DNA of 64,000 nt from Pseudohoeflea sp964511625 (GTDB lineage Bacteria > Pseudomonadota > Alphaproteobacteria > Rhizobiales > Rhizobiaceae), in contig CAZEJG010000002.1 of assembly GCA_964511625.1 (NCBI GenBank), forward strand, positions 1 through 64,000. Direction: 5' to 3'. The notes beneath the pieces were generated by a model, which saw nothing but the letters and a program-made list of their open reading frames with translations, was not told where the DNA came from and did not search any database. The translations under genes were made by a program, and so were the position numbers. Each line of letters begins with the position of its first letter. Position 1 is the first letter of the stretch. Shown here one piece after another: positions 43,730-52,446 of the stretch.

Positions 43730-46117
43730 ATGTCGAATGTCATCGGAGTCGGCGCATCGCCGAAGCGCAAGGAAGACCTCAGGTTCGTCACCGGACGCGG
43801 CAATTATGTGGCCGACATCAAGCGGCCGCACATGAAGTTCGGCATCTTCGTGCGCTCGCCTCATGCTCATGCGCTGATCAAGTCTGTCGACGTTTCCGCA
43901 GCGCTCGAACTGCCGGGTGTCGTGGCGGTCTATACGGGTGCCGACATGAAGGCCGACAATGTCGGCGGCCTGCCGGTCGGCTGGGGGATTTCCGGCAAGG
44001 ACGGCAACCCGATGAAGGAGCCGCCGCACCCGCCGATCGCCCATGACAAGGTGCGATACGTCGGCGACGCGGTGGCCTTCGTGGTGGCTGAAAGCGTCGA
44101 GCAGGCCGAAGCCGCCGCCGAACTGGTCGAGGTCGACTACGAGGTCCTGCCGCATGTGGTGGGCGTCGTCGAGGCTTTGCAGCCGGGCGCGCCGCAGCTC
44201 TATGACGAGGTGCCGAACAACCTGTGCTGCGACTGGGATCTCGGCGACAAGCCGGCCGTCGACGCCGCCTTCGAGGCCGCGACCCACGTGACCAGCATCG
44301 AACTCGTCAACCAGCGCCTGGTCGGCAATCCGATGGAGCCGCGCGCGGCGATCGGCGAGTACGACGCGGCCAACGGGCAGTACACGCTCTGGACGACGAG
44401 CCAGTTTCCGCATGTCGTCCGCCTGCTGATGGGCGAGATGGTGCTCGGCATTCCGCAGCACAAGCTGCGCGTCGTGGCTCCCGATGTCGGCGGCGGTTTC
44501 GGGGTGAAGCAGTTCCATTATGCCGAAGAGGCAGTGGTCACCTGGGCGGCGTCGAAACTCGGCGGCGCGGTGAAATGGGTGTGCCAGCGTTCGGAGGGTT
44601 TCATCTCCGACGCGCATGGTCGCGACCACGTCACCCAGGCCGAACTGGCGCTCGATGCCGACGGCAAGTTCCTCGCCATGCGGGTGCAGACCTACGCCAA
44701 CATGGGCGGCTATCTGTCGACCTTCGGGCCGAACATTCCGACCAATCTCTACGCGCCGCTTCTCTCGGGCGTCTATGTCATCCCGTCGATCTATTGCGGA
44801 GTGAAGGTGGTCTTCACCAACACGGTGCCGGTCGACGCCTATCGCGGCGCGGGACGCCCCGAGGCGACTTTCGTGGTCGAGCGGCTGGTCGATACGGCGG
44901 CGCTGGAAATGGGAATCGACAAGTTCGAGATCCGCAAACGCAACATGATCCCGGCTTCGGCCTATCCGTACCAGACGCCGGTCATCGTCGAATATGACAG
45001 CGGCGACCCGATGGCCTGCCTCGAGCGCTCGATGGATCTCGCCGACGTGGCGGGCTTCGAGGCGCGGCGCAGCGCCTCGGAAGCCAAGGGTTTTTACCGC
45101 GGCCTCGGCGTCTCGACCTATGTCGAAGCCTGCGGGCTCGCGCCCTCGCGTCTGGCAGGCCAGCTCGGCGCGCGCGGCGGCCTCTATGAAAGCGCCAATG
45201 TGCGCGTTCATCCCTCCGGCGCGATCACAGTGCTGATCGGCACCCACAATCACGGCCAGGGCCACGAGACGACCTTCGCGCAGATCGTGTCCGAACGTCT
45301 CGGCGTGCCGTTCGAGAATATCGACATCGTCTTCGGCGACACCGACAAGGTGCAGTTCGGCATGGGCACCTACGGATCCCGTTCACTGGTCGTCGGCGGC
45401 TCGGCGCTCAACAAGGCGAGCGACAAGATCATCCTCAAGGGCCGCAAGATCGCGGCGCACCAGTTCGAGGCGGCGCTCGAGGATATCGTCTTCGAAAACG
45501 GCGAGTTCTCGGTGTCGGGTACCGACCGGAAGAAGACCTTCTCGGAGATCGCGGGTGCGGCCTATGTGCCCTTCGACTTTCCGTTGGAGGAACTGGAGCC
45601 GGGTCTCGAAGAGCAGGCCTATTACGATCCGGTCAACTTCACCTATCCGGGCGGCGCCCATATCTGCGAGGTCGAGATCGATCCCGACACGGGCGTCGTG
45701 CGGCTCGACCGCTACACCGCGGTCGACGATGTCGGCACGGTGATCAATCCGATGATCGTGGAAGGCCAGTTGCAGGGCGGAATCGTCCAGGGCGTCGGCC
45801 AGGCGTTGTTCGAGCACGGGGTCTATGACGAGCAGTCCGGCCAGCTGATGTCCGGCTCGTTCATGGATTACTGCATGCCGCGGGCCGACAACCTGCCCAA
45901 CATGGTGATCCAGCCCCATTCGACGACCTGCGCGCACACGCCGATGGGTGTGAAGGGCTGCGGCGAGTGCGGGACGATCGGCTCGCCGGCAGCGGTCATC
46001 AATGCGGTGGTCGATGCTCTCAAGCCGCTGGGCGTGAGCCATGTCGACATGCCGGCGTCGCCGAACCGCATCTGGAACATCATCAACCATTCCAGCGTCC
46101 GCGCTGCCGCCGAATGA
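43730..46117 (+). CDS. coxL: Molybdenum hydroxylase large subunit, form II (CoxL-like)
   Basis: 795 residues binding the molybdopterin cytosine dinucleotide cofactor. The active-site loop is AYRGAGR (370-376), the form II signature; true aerobic CO dehydrogenase (form I) has AYxCSFR. The catalytic Glu746 in GCGECGTIGS and the cofactor-binding GGGFGVKQ are present. CO oxidation is therefore unproven. The gene order S-L-M, linked to a polyamine-type importer and an amidase, suggests hydroxylation of an imported organic molecule. The natural substrates of most form II enzymes are unknown. Confidence 0.93.
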   Translation: MSNVIGVGASPKRKEDLRFVTGRGNYVADIKRPHMKFGIFVRSPHAHALIKSVDVSAALELPGVVAVYTGADMKADNVGGLPVGWGISGKDGNPMKEPPHPPIAHDKVRYVGDAVAFVVAESVEQAEAAAELVEVDYEVLPHVVGVVEALQPGAPQLYDEVPNNLCCDWDLGDKPAVDAAFEAATHVTSIELVNQRLVGNPMEPRAAIGEYDAANGQYTLWTTSQFPHVVRLLMGEMVLGIPQHKLRVVAPDVGGGFGVKQFHYAEEAVVTWAASKLGGAVKWVCQRSEGFISDAHGRDHVTQAELALDADGKFLAMRVQTYANMGGYLSTFGPNIPTNLYAPLLSGVYVIPSIYCGVKVVFTNTVPVDAYRGAGRPEATFVVERLVDTAALEMGIDKFEIRKRNMIPASAYPYQTPVIVEYDSGDPMACLERSMDLADVAGFEARRSASEAKGFYRGLGVSTYVEACGLAPSRLAGQLGARGGLYESANVRVHPSGAITVLIGTHNHGQGHETTFAQIVSERLGVPFENIDIVFGDTDKVQFGMGTYGSRSLVVGGSALNKASDKIILKGRKIAAHQFEAALEDIVFENGEFSVSGTDRKKTFSEIAGAAYVPFDFPLEELEPGLEEQAYYDPVNFTYPGGAHICEVEIDPDTGVVRLDRYTAVDDVGTVINPMIVEGQLQGGIVQGVGQALFEHGVYDEQSGQLMSGSFMDYCMPRADNLPNMVIQPHSTTCAHTPMGVKGCGECGTIGSPAAVINAVVDALKPLGVSHVDMPASPNRIWNIINHSSVRAAAE

Positions 46118-46127
46118 GGATCAGACG

Positions 46128-46934
46128 ATGAAAGCCTTTTCGTTCGAGAAACCCGACAGCGTCGAGGCGGCGGTGGCCGCCCTCGGAGCCGAGGATACCC
46201 TGCCGCTCGCCGGCGGCATGACGCTGATCCCCACGCTCAAGCAACGGCTGGCGGACTGTTCGGCCGTTGTCGATCTGAGCGGTATCGCCGAGATGAGCGG
46301 CATCACGCTCGAGGGCAATACGCTGGTGATCGGAGCCATGACCCGCCATGCGGAGGTTGCCGGATCGGATGTGGTGAAGAAGGCCATCCCGGCGCTGGCC
46401 AAACTCGCGGCGCGCATCGGCGACCAGCAGGTCCGCCATCGCGGCACGATCGGCGGCTCGGTGGCCAATAACGACCCGGCGGCGGACTATCCCTCCGCCG
46501 TCCTGGCGCTCGGCGCGGAGATCGTCACCAGTACCCGCACGCTCACGGCCGACGAGTTCTTTCTCGGCATGTTCGAGACGGCGCTGGAGCCGGGGGAGAT
46601 CATCGTCTCCTTCCGCTTTCCCGTTCCCGAGAAGGCGGGATATGCCAAATTCGCCTCGCCCGCGTCGCGCTATGCGCTTGCCGGCGTCTTCGTCGCCAAG
46701 ACGGGAGATGCCGTACGCGCCGTGGTGACCGGAGCAGGGCCCTGCGTCTTCCGGGCGGCCGATATCGAGGATGCCCTGATGAAGGACTTCGCGCCGCATG
46801 CGCTCGACCGCATCTCCATCGATTCCACCGACTTCATGTCCGACATCCATGCGGACAAGCAGTACCGGGCGCATCTGGCGGTGGTGATGGCCAAACGCGC
46901 GGTGGCGGCAGCGCTCGCAGAGGGAGGAAGCTAG
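46128..46934 (+). CDS. coxM: Molybdenum hydroxylase FAD subunit (CoxM-like)
   Basis: 268 residues, slightly shorter than classic CoxM. FAD-binding motifs are AGGMTLIPTLK near residue 27 and TIGGSVANNDPAAD near residue 105. It passes electrons to an acceptor. It follows coxL by 10 bases and is the last of the three enzyme subunits. Confidence 0.93.
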   Translation: MKAFSFEKPDSVEAAVAALGAEDTLPLAGGMTLIPTLKQRLADCSAVVDLSGIAEMSGITLEGNTLVIGAMTRHAEVAGSDVVKKAIPALAKLAARIGDQQVRHRGTIGGSVANNDPAADYPSAVLALGAEIVTSTRTLTADEFFLGMFETALEPGEIIVSFRFPVPEKAGYAKFASPASRYALAGVFVAKTGDAVRAVVTGAGPCVFRAADIEDALMKDFAPHALDRISIDSTDFMSDIHADKQYRAHLAVVMAKRAVAAALAEGGS

Positions 46935-47049
46935 CGATGAGAACACGAACAATGCCGGAAGCGACGTAGGGCCGGTTCCCCGGCGTTCACTTCGCACCCG
47001 GATTTAACGAATTCCGGCCTGTCCCGGATCACGGTTCCAAGGGTTACAC

Positions 47050-48501
47050 ATGACAACGAATTCCAAATTGGCCGGCGCCGGCGCGGCGCCGGGGGAGCTT
47101 GCGCGTCTCTCGGCCACCCAGATGCTGGAAGGCTATGTCGCCGGAACGTTCGATCCGGTCGACGTGATCGAGGATACGATCGGGGCATTGAAGGCGGCCG
47201 ATGTTGTCTGCAACATCATGGTGAGCGACCTGTTCGATACCGCGCGCAAGGCCGCCGAAATGTCGGCCAAGGCTTACCGCGAGGGCCAAGCGCGGCCGAT
47301 GGAAGGCATTCCCGTCAGTATCAAGGATCTGGTATTCGTGGCCGGTGCGCCTGCGAAGGGCGGGGCACCGTCGCTGGCCGATACGGTGCCTTCGATCGAC
47401 GCGCATGTGGTGGTCAAGCTCAAGGAAGCCGGTGCCATCCCAACCTGCAAGACCACGACCTGCGAGAGCGGTTACAAGCTGACCGCCGACAGCCCGGTGA
47501 GCGGCATCACTCGCAATCCCTGGAACACGGATCGCACCAGTGGCGGTTCGAGCGGAGGCGCGGCCGCCGGGGTCGCGGCGGGCGCCGGACCGATCGCTAT
47601 CGGCACGGACGGCGTCGGCTCGATCCGCGTGCCCTCGTCCTTCTGCGGTGTCTTCGGGTTGAAGCCGACATTCGGGCTCGTCTCGCGTGCTCCGGGCTTC
47701 TTCCCACCATCCTGGGGGTCGCTAGCCCATACGGGGCCGATCGCGCGGACGGTCGCCGATGCGGAACTCACCTTGAAGACGATCGCCGGCTACGACATGC
47801 GCGATGCCGCCTCGCTCGATTGCTGGGCGCCGGGTAGCCGCGAGGTTTCCGACGGTCTGCGCGTCGCGGTGTCGCCCGATTTCGGTTATGCGGCGGTTGA
47901 TCCGGCCGTCCGCGACGCCTTCGCCTCAACCCTCGAGACCCTGCTCGGTTCCCGCTTCGAGCACTCGGAAGCGACCATCGCGCTCGATCCGGACATTCTG
48001 GAGAGCGTGCTCAAGCCGATCGCGCTGACCGAGCAGGCGGCCTCGGTGGGCGACCGGACTGATGCGGCCTTTGCCGACTCCGATCCGGATTTCCGCAAAG
48101 TCTTGGAGGCCGGGCGTCGGTATTCCGGGCTCGACTACATGGCGGCCACGCACCGTCGGGCGAAACTGCGCGGCCAGTTCGTGGAACTGTTCAAGTCGGC
48201 CGACATCCTGCTCACCCCCACCGTCGCCGTGCCGGCCTTTGCGGCGGGCACGTTGGGCGTCGCGGAAATCGACGGCAAGGCGGTGGACGACCATCTCGGC
48301 TGGTCGCCGTTCACCTGGCCGATCAATCTCGTCGGCTTGCCGGCGGCCACCGTTCCCTGCGGGTTCACGCCGGACGGCCTGCCGATCGGCTTGCAGATTA
48401 TCGCGCCCTGGGGACGCGAAGATAGCATTCTCGAGGTTGCGAGAGCGCTTGAGCAGTTGCTGCCCTGGGCGGACAGGTTCCCCTCTCTCCTGGTGTCCTG
48501 A
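47050..48501 (+). CDS. Amidase (amidase signature family)
   Basis: 483 residues. Catalytic triad Lys92 (SIKDL), cis-Ser167 (GGSSGG) and nucleophile Ser191 (GTDGVGSIRVP) are all in place. Hydrolyses a carboxamide. It lies 115 bases after coxM on the same strand with no terminator between, so it may act on the product of the molybdenum enzyme. A terminator follows. Substrate unknown. Confidence 0.9.
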   Translation: MTTNSKLAGAGAAPGELARLSATQMLEGYVAGTFDPVDVIEDTIGALKAADVVCNIMVSDLFDTARKAAEMSAKAYREGQARPMEGIPVSIKDLVFVAGAPAKGGAPSLADTVPSIDAHVVVKLKEAGAIPTCKTTTCESGYKLTADSPVSGITRNPWNTDRTSGGSSGGAAAGVAAGAGPIAIGTDGVGSIRVPSSFCGVFGLKPTFGLVSRAPGFFPPSWGSLAHTGPIARTVADAELTLKTIAGYDMRDAASLDCWAPGSREVSDGLRVAVSPDFGYAAVDPAVRDAFASTLETLLGSRFEHSEATIALDPDILESVLKPIALTEQAASVGDRTDAAFADSDPDFRKVLEAGRRYSGLDYMAATHRRAKLRGQFVELFKSADILLTPTVAVPAFAAGTLGVAEIDGKAVDDHLGWSPFTWPINLVGLPAATVPCGFTPDGLPIGLQIIAPWGREDSILEVARALEQLLPWADRFPSLLVS

Positions 48502-48532
48502 CACACCCTGTTCCCAAATCGCGGGAACAACC

Positions 48533-48552
48533 TGGCGGGCTTTGGCCCGCCA
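48533..48552. terminator. Terminator between amidase and LysR genes
   Basis: TGGCGGGC / GCCCGCCA 8-bp stem with a TTTG loop followed by TTTTTCGT on the plus strand, between convergent genes. Confidence 0.85.
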
Positions 48553-48567
48553 TTTTTCGTGTTGACG

Positions 48568-49530
48568 TCAGATCGCGGTTTTGGCCGGGGGCTGCTCCGC
48601 CGGATGGTCCTCGCCGTCGTCGTGATGATGGCGGTTGGCCGCGCCAATCTCTGCCGAGGGCGAGAGCGCGTTGCCGAGGCTGAGATAGTGGGCGAGATAG
48701 TCGTGGAGCGCGTTGGCGGCGGCGGATTTCGCGCCCGGCGCCTTGTAAAGGAGCAGGTCGACCTTCGGCAGCGGCGGAAAGCCCTGTCCCTTGCCGATCT
48801 CGCGCATGCCCGGGACCTTGGCAGAGCGACCCAGTACGGTGACCGCCATGCCCGAGAAGACCGCCGCCTGCAGCCCGGCCACGCTTTCGGACACGCAGGC
48901 GATGCGCCAGGGATGCCGCACGCTCTCGAGATAATCGATCGCATGATCGCGATAGATATTGCCGGGCGGGAGCAGCGCCAGCGGCACCGGCGTCTCGTTC
49001 TCGGCGTTGGAATTCTCGCCGGTCAGCCAGACGAGCTGTTCCTGGCGGACGACCTGACCGCCGGAAAAATCATTCATCCGGGTGACGAGCGCGATGTCGA
49101 CTTCGCCGCGGTGGACGAGCTGCACCAGCGGGGTCGAAAGCGAGCATTGCAGCTGCACCTGCACTCCCGGAAATGACCGCCGGAAGAGCGCCAGGATCGA
49201 TGGAAGCAGGAAAGATGCATAAAGATCAGGCGTTCCAAGCACGACCGTGCCTTCGATATCCGGCGCCGAGAGCCGCGAGAGCAATTCGTCATGCAGGCGG
49301 AGGATCGATTTGGCATAGCCGAGAACGAGGTTGCCATCGACCGTGAGCTTCATTCGCCTGCCGTCATTGGCGAAGAGATCGCAGCCGCATATCTCGTTAA
49401 GTCGCTGTAATTGAAGGGATATGGCCGGCTGTGTTCGTCCCAGCCGCCGTGCGGTCTCCGTCACGCTGCCGGTCTCGGCAACACTTTGCAACGAACGAAG
49501 CATGCGAATGTCGAGGCTCTGGAGATTCAT
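48568..49530 (-). CDS. LysR-family transcriptional regulator
   Basis: 320 residues. N-terminal winged helix (about 5-65: LRSLQSVAETGSVTETARRL, RTQPAISLQLQRL) and a LysR effector domain; an odd His/Asp-rich tail (NRHHHDDGEDHPAE) ends the protein. It is convergent with the amidase operon and divergent from the chemoreceptor. It may regulate either the cox-type operon or a distant target; no autoregulated divergent operon is obvious. Confidence 0.92.
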   Translation of the reverse strand: MNLQSLDIRMLRSLQSVAETGSVTETARRLGRTQPAISLQLQRLNEICGCDLFANDGRRMKLTVDGNLVLGYAKSILRLHDELLSRLSAPDIEGTVVLGTPDLYASFLLPSILALFRRSFPGVQVQLQCSLSTPLVQLVHRGEVDIALVTRMNDFSGGQVVRQEQLVWLTGENSNAENETPVPLALLPPGNIYRDHAIDYLESVRHPWRIACVSESVAGLQAAVFSGMAVTVLGRSAKVPGMREIGKGQGFPPLPKVDLLLYKAPGAKSAAANALHDYLAHYLSLGNALSPSAEIGAANRHHHDDGEDHPAEQPPAKTAI

Positions 49531-49850
49531 TCAACGCACCACTGATTGCTTCAGGCGGGGTTCAGGCGGCGCTTTTTGCAATGCAAGAATTGCGCCATCC
49601 TGCACCCTCTCGGGGGGAGACGTTTGCAAAAACCAGTGGGAACGCAGGGGCATCGTAACCAGAAGAGTGGCCAGATCTGATCAAGACTGCTTCAGGTTAT
49701 GAACAGGAGGCGTGCAGGCAGGTTGAGCAGAAGTATATTTGAGTAATCCCGGGTGATTTTTTGCAGCGCGAGAAACAGGTTTGGTTAATGCTGCCCGTCA
49801 AATATCGCAGGCGCAATTTAACATTGGTTATCCAAATTCGGGGCGGGGAT
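49531..49850. other. 320-base intergenic region with short repeats
   Basis: No gene is supported here. It holds a tandem 9-bp direct repeat TTCAGGCGG (49550-49558 and 49561-49569, 11-bp period) and a near-palindrome TTGCAATGCAA (49576-49586) just upstream of the LysR gene, plausible binding sites for LysR autoregulation. The chemoreceptor promoter must lie in the distal, A/T-richer half. Confidence 0.4.
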
Positions 49851-52175
49851 ATGCTCGACAACATCACCATTACGAAGAAAATCTATGCGGGGTTCGGCTT
49901 TTCGCTGGGCGTCGTCCTTCTGCTCGGCGGCATTGCCGTCTATTCCAACAGCACCAATGCGGACCACTACGAGTCCTACCGCAATGCTGCACGCAGTACC
50001 AATGAAGCGGGCCGCATCCAGGCCAACATGGCCGAAGCCCGCCTCGCCTTCATGAAATACCGCACCAACCAGAGCGACGCATTCAAGCAAGCGCTCGACG
50101 ATCGTCTGGACAAGGCGCGCAAAAGTGTCGCCGCCCTGGTCGAGATCTCCAGCTCGAAGAGAGACGACGATCGGGCCAGCGCATTATCGGGTCAACTCGA
50201 CGCCTATGAGGCAGGCTTTGCCCGTTTCGTATCGCTCCAAAACAAGCGTAACGCGCTTGTAGAGGGGACACTCAACGTCGTGGGTCCAAACTTGGTCGCT
50301 TCTCTTGAGACGCTTGAGAAAGAACTGGCGAATGTTGGCCAGATGCCGGCAGCGCTGCGCATCAGCAATATTGTCGATCAAGTCCTCCAGCTTCGGTTGG
50401 CGGGCAACAAGTTCCTGCTCAGCAATGAAGCTGCAACACTGAGTCAGGCACTGCAGAGTGGCCAAGCGGCCGTCAAGGCGCTTGACGCTTTCGACCGCAG
50501 CGCACTGTCGGTCTCACAGGTCAATGTTCTCAACAGCGCTGTGACCGGGCTCGCAGACTACGAGGCCGCGATCAGGGAAGTCGGGGATATCGTCAACAGC
50601 CGCAACGAAGTCGTTCAGGGTACGATGGACAAGATTGGCCCGCAGATTGCGCAGGAGACGGAAGACTTCAAGCTCGATCTGAAGGTCATCCAGGATGATC
50701 TGGGGCCGCGCATTCAAAACTCGATGGAAAACTCCGTCATGCTGGCGACCGTGCTCAGCCTGCTGGGCGCGTTGCTGGCTTCGATTTCCGCGGTCTTCAT
50801 CGCCCGCAGCATCACCCGACCCGTCGGGCAGATCACAAATGCGATGTCGTCGCTCGCCGAGGGCAAGCTCGAAACCGACATTCCCGGCATTGGTCTGAAG
50901 ACCGAGATTGGCCGGATGGCCGATGCGGTGGACGTCTTCAAGCAGAACGCCATCAAGGTACGCGAACTCAATGCCCAGGAAGCGGCCATGCAGGAGAAGA
51001 CGGCCGATCTGCAATCCGGCATCAGCGTGGTTGTCGATGCCGCCGTCTCGGGCGATTTCAGTCAGCGCATCACCAAGACCTACGACGATCCGGGTCTCGA
51101 CCGTTTCGCCGCGAGCGTCAACGAACTGGTGGCCTCGGTCGACCAGGGCGTCGCCGCCACGGTCAAGGTGGTTTCGGCGCTGGCCGACGGCAACCTCACC
51201 GAAAGCATGGAGGGTATCTTCCATGGCGCCTTCCGGACCCTGCAGGACAACGTCAACACCGCGATGCGCAACATGCACGCCGCCTTGAGCGACGTGCGGT
51301 CGGCAAGTGACGCCATCCGTACCAATGCCGGCGAGATGAGCCGGGCTGCCGACGATCTTTCGCGCCGCAGCGAACAGCAGGCCGCTTCGCTCGAGGAAAC
51401 GTCCTCGGCGATGGAAGAAATCACAACTGCGGTGCTGCAATCGACCGAGCGTGCCAAGGAGGCCAGCACGATGGTGGCCGACGTGAGCCACGCGACGGAA
51501 AACTCCAACGCCATCGTTCGCGACGCCGTCGCCGCAATGGGTCGGATCGAGCAGGCCTCCCACGAGATCGGCAACATCATCAACGTGATTGACGAGATCG
51601 CCTTCCAGACCAATCTGCTGGCGCTGAACGCCGGCGTGGAAGCCGCGCGTGCGGGCGAGGCAGGCAAGGGGTTCGCCGTGGTCGCGCAGGAAGTCCGTGA
51701 ACTGGCCCAGCGCTCGGCCACGGCCGCCCGGGACATCAAGGAACTGATCACCCGGTCTGGCGACGAAGTCACCTCCGGGGTGAGCCTAGTCACAAAGACC
51801 GGCGAGGCTCTGGAGAAGATCCGGACCCAGGTCGAGGTGGTCAACGGCCATGTCGACTCGATCGCCCACTCCGCCCAGGAACAGTCGACCGGCCTGCGCG
51901 AAATCAACACGGCCGTGGGCGACATGGACCAGACGACGCAGAAGAACGCGGCCATGGTCGAGGAAACCAGCGCCGCGACCGTCCGGCTGGCGGAAGAGGC
52001 CGACAGCCTCGCCCAGCTGATTGCACGCTTCAAGCTCCACACCGCGCAGGCGTCGGCGCAGATGGCTAACGGCGACTCCAGGCCCGTCGCCTCGCCGGCG
52101 CGCGCACTCGGTCAGAAGGTTGCAGCAGCAATCAACGGCAACACGGCGCTCGCGGAAAAGTGGGAAGACTTCTGA
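49851..52175 (+). CDS. Methyl-accepting chemotaxis protein with helical (HBM-like) sensor
   Basis: 774 residues. First membrane span about 11-31, an all-helical periplasmic domain of about 255 residues (size of the HBM class that senses organic acids), a second span about 291-320, HAMP segments, then the signalling domain with the highly conserved hairpin DEIAFQTNLLALNAGVEAAR. It ends KWEDF, an xWxxF pentapeptide that tethers CheR/CheB. Start at ATG 49851 behind GGGCGGGGAT. Ligand unknown. Confidence 0.92.
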   Translation: MLDNITITKKIYAGFGFSLGVVLLLGGIAVYSNSTNADHYESYRNAARSTNEAGRIQANMAEARLAFMKYRTNQSDAFKQALDDRLDKARKSVAALVEISSSKRDDDRASALSGQLDAYEAGFARFVSLQNKRNALVEGTLNVVGPNLVASLETLEKELANVGQMPAALRISNIVDQVLQLRLAGNKFLLSNEAATLSQALQSGQAAVKALDAFDRSALSVSQVNVLNSAVTGLADYEAAIREVGDIVNSRNEVVQGTMDKIGPQIAQETEDFKLDLKVIQDDLGPRIQNSMENSVMLATVLSLLGALLASISAVFIARSITRPVGQITNAMSSLAEGKLETDIPGIGLKTEIGRMADAVDVFKQNAIKVRELNAQEAAMQEKTADLQSGISVVVDAAVSGDFSQRITKTYDDPGLDRFAASVNELVASVDQGVAATVKVVSALADGNLTESMEGIFHGAFRTLQDNVNTAMRNMHAALSDVRSASDAIRTNAGEMSRAADDLSRRSEQQAASLEETSSAMEEITTAVLQSTERAKEASTMVADVSHATENSNAIVRDAVAAMGRIEQASHEIGNIINVIDEIAFQTNLLALNAGVEAARAGEAGKGFAVVAQEVRELAQRSATAARDIKELITRSGDEVTSGVSLVTKTGEALEKIRTQVEVVNGHVDSIAHSAQEQSTGLREINTAVGDMDQTTQKNAAMVEETSAATVRLAEEADSLAQLIARFKLHTAQASAQMANGDSRPVASPARALGQKVAAAINGNTALAEKWEDF

Positions 52176-52201
52176 TCCGATAGTCCATCCTGGCAAGAAT
52201 G

Positions 52202-52227
52202 AAAACGGCAGCTTCGGCTGCCGTTTT
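52202..52227 (+). terminator. Rho-independent terminator after chemoreceptor 1
   Basis: AAAACGGCAGC / GCTGCCGTTTT 11-bp stem with a TTCG tetraloop and a following T-run. The rest of the 271-base gap to the next gene shows no gene. Confidence 0.92.
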
Positions 52228-52446
52228 TTGTCTTTCCGATCATGTTGCGGCCCGGCCTCATTGTTGCGGTCAGCTTCATAAACGATCTGAACAGCTTGTT
52301 TTGAACCCGACGTGGACGAGCCGAAACTGCGGTCTCGAAGTATGTCGAATGGGCTCTGTTTCTGGGGCTGTCGCTTTATAGTTTAGTAACATCTTCTAAT
52401 CAATTTGGCCGCATCTGGGGTTCGATCTTAAACATTGGGGGCATAC

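Noticed and set aside
43730..46117. Annotation of the CoxL-like protein as true aerobic CO dehydrogenase
   Set aside because: The active-site loop is AYRGAGR (form II) and lacks the AYxCSFR motif that holds copper in the CO-oxidising form.
49730..49745. Possible fifth HutC site (AGAAGTATATTTGAG) before chemoreceptor 1
   Set aside because: Only the left half of the GTATATAC palindrome is present, so it does not meet the pattern of the other sites.
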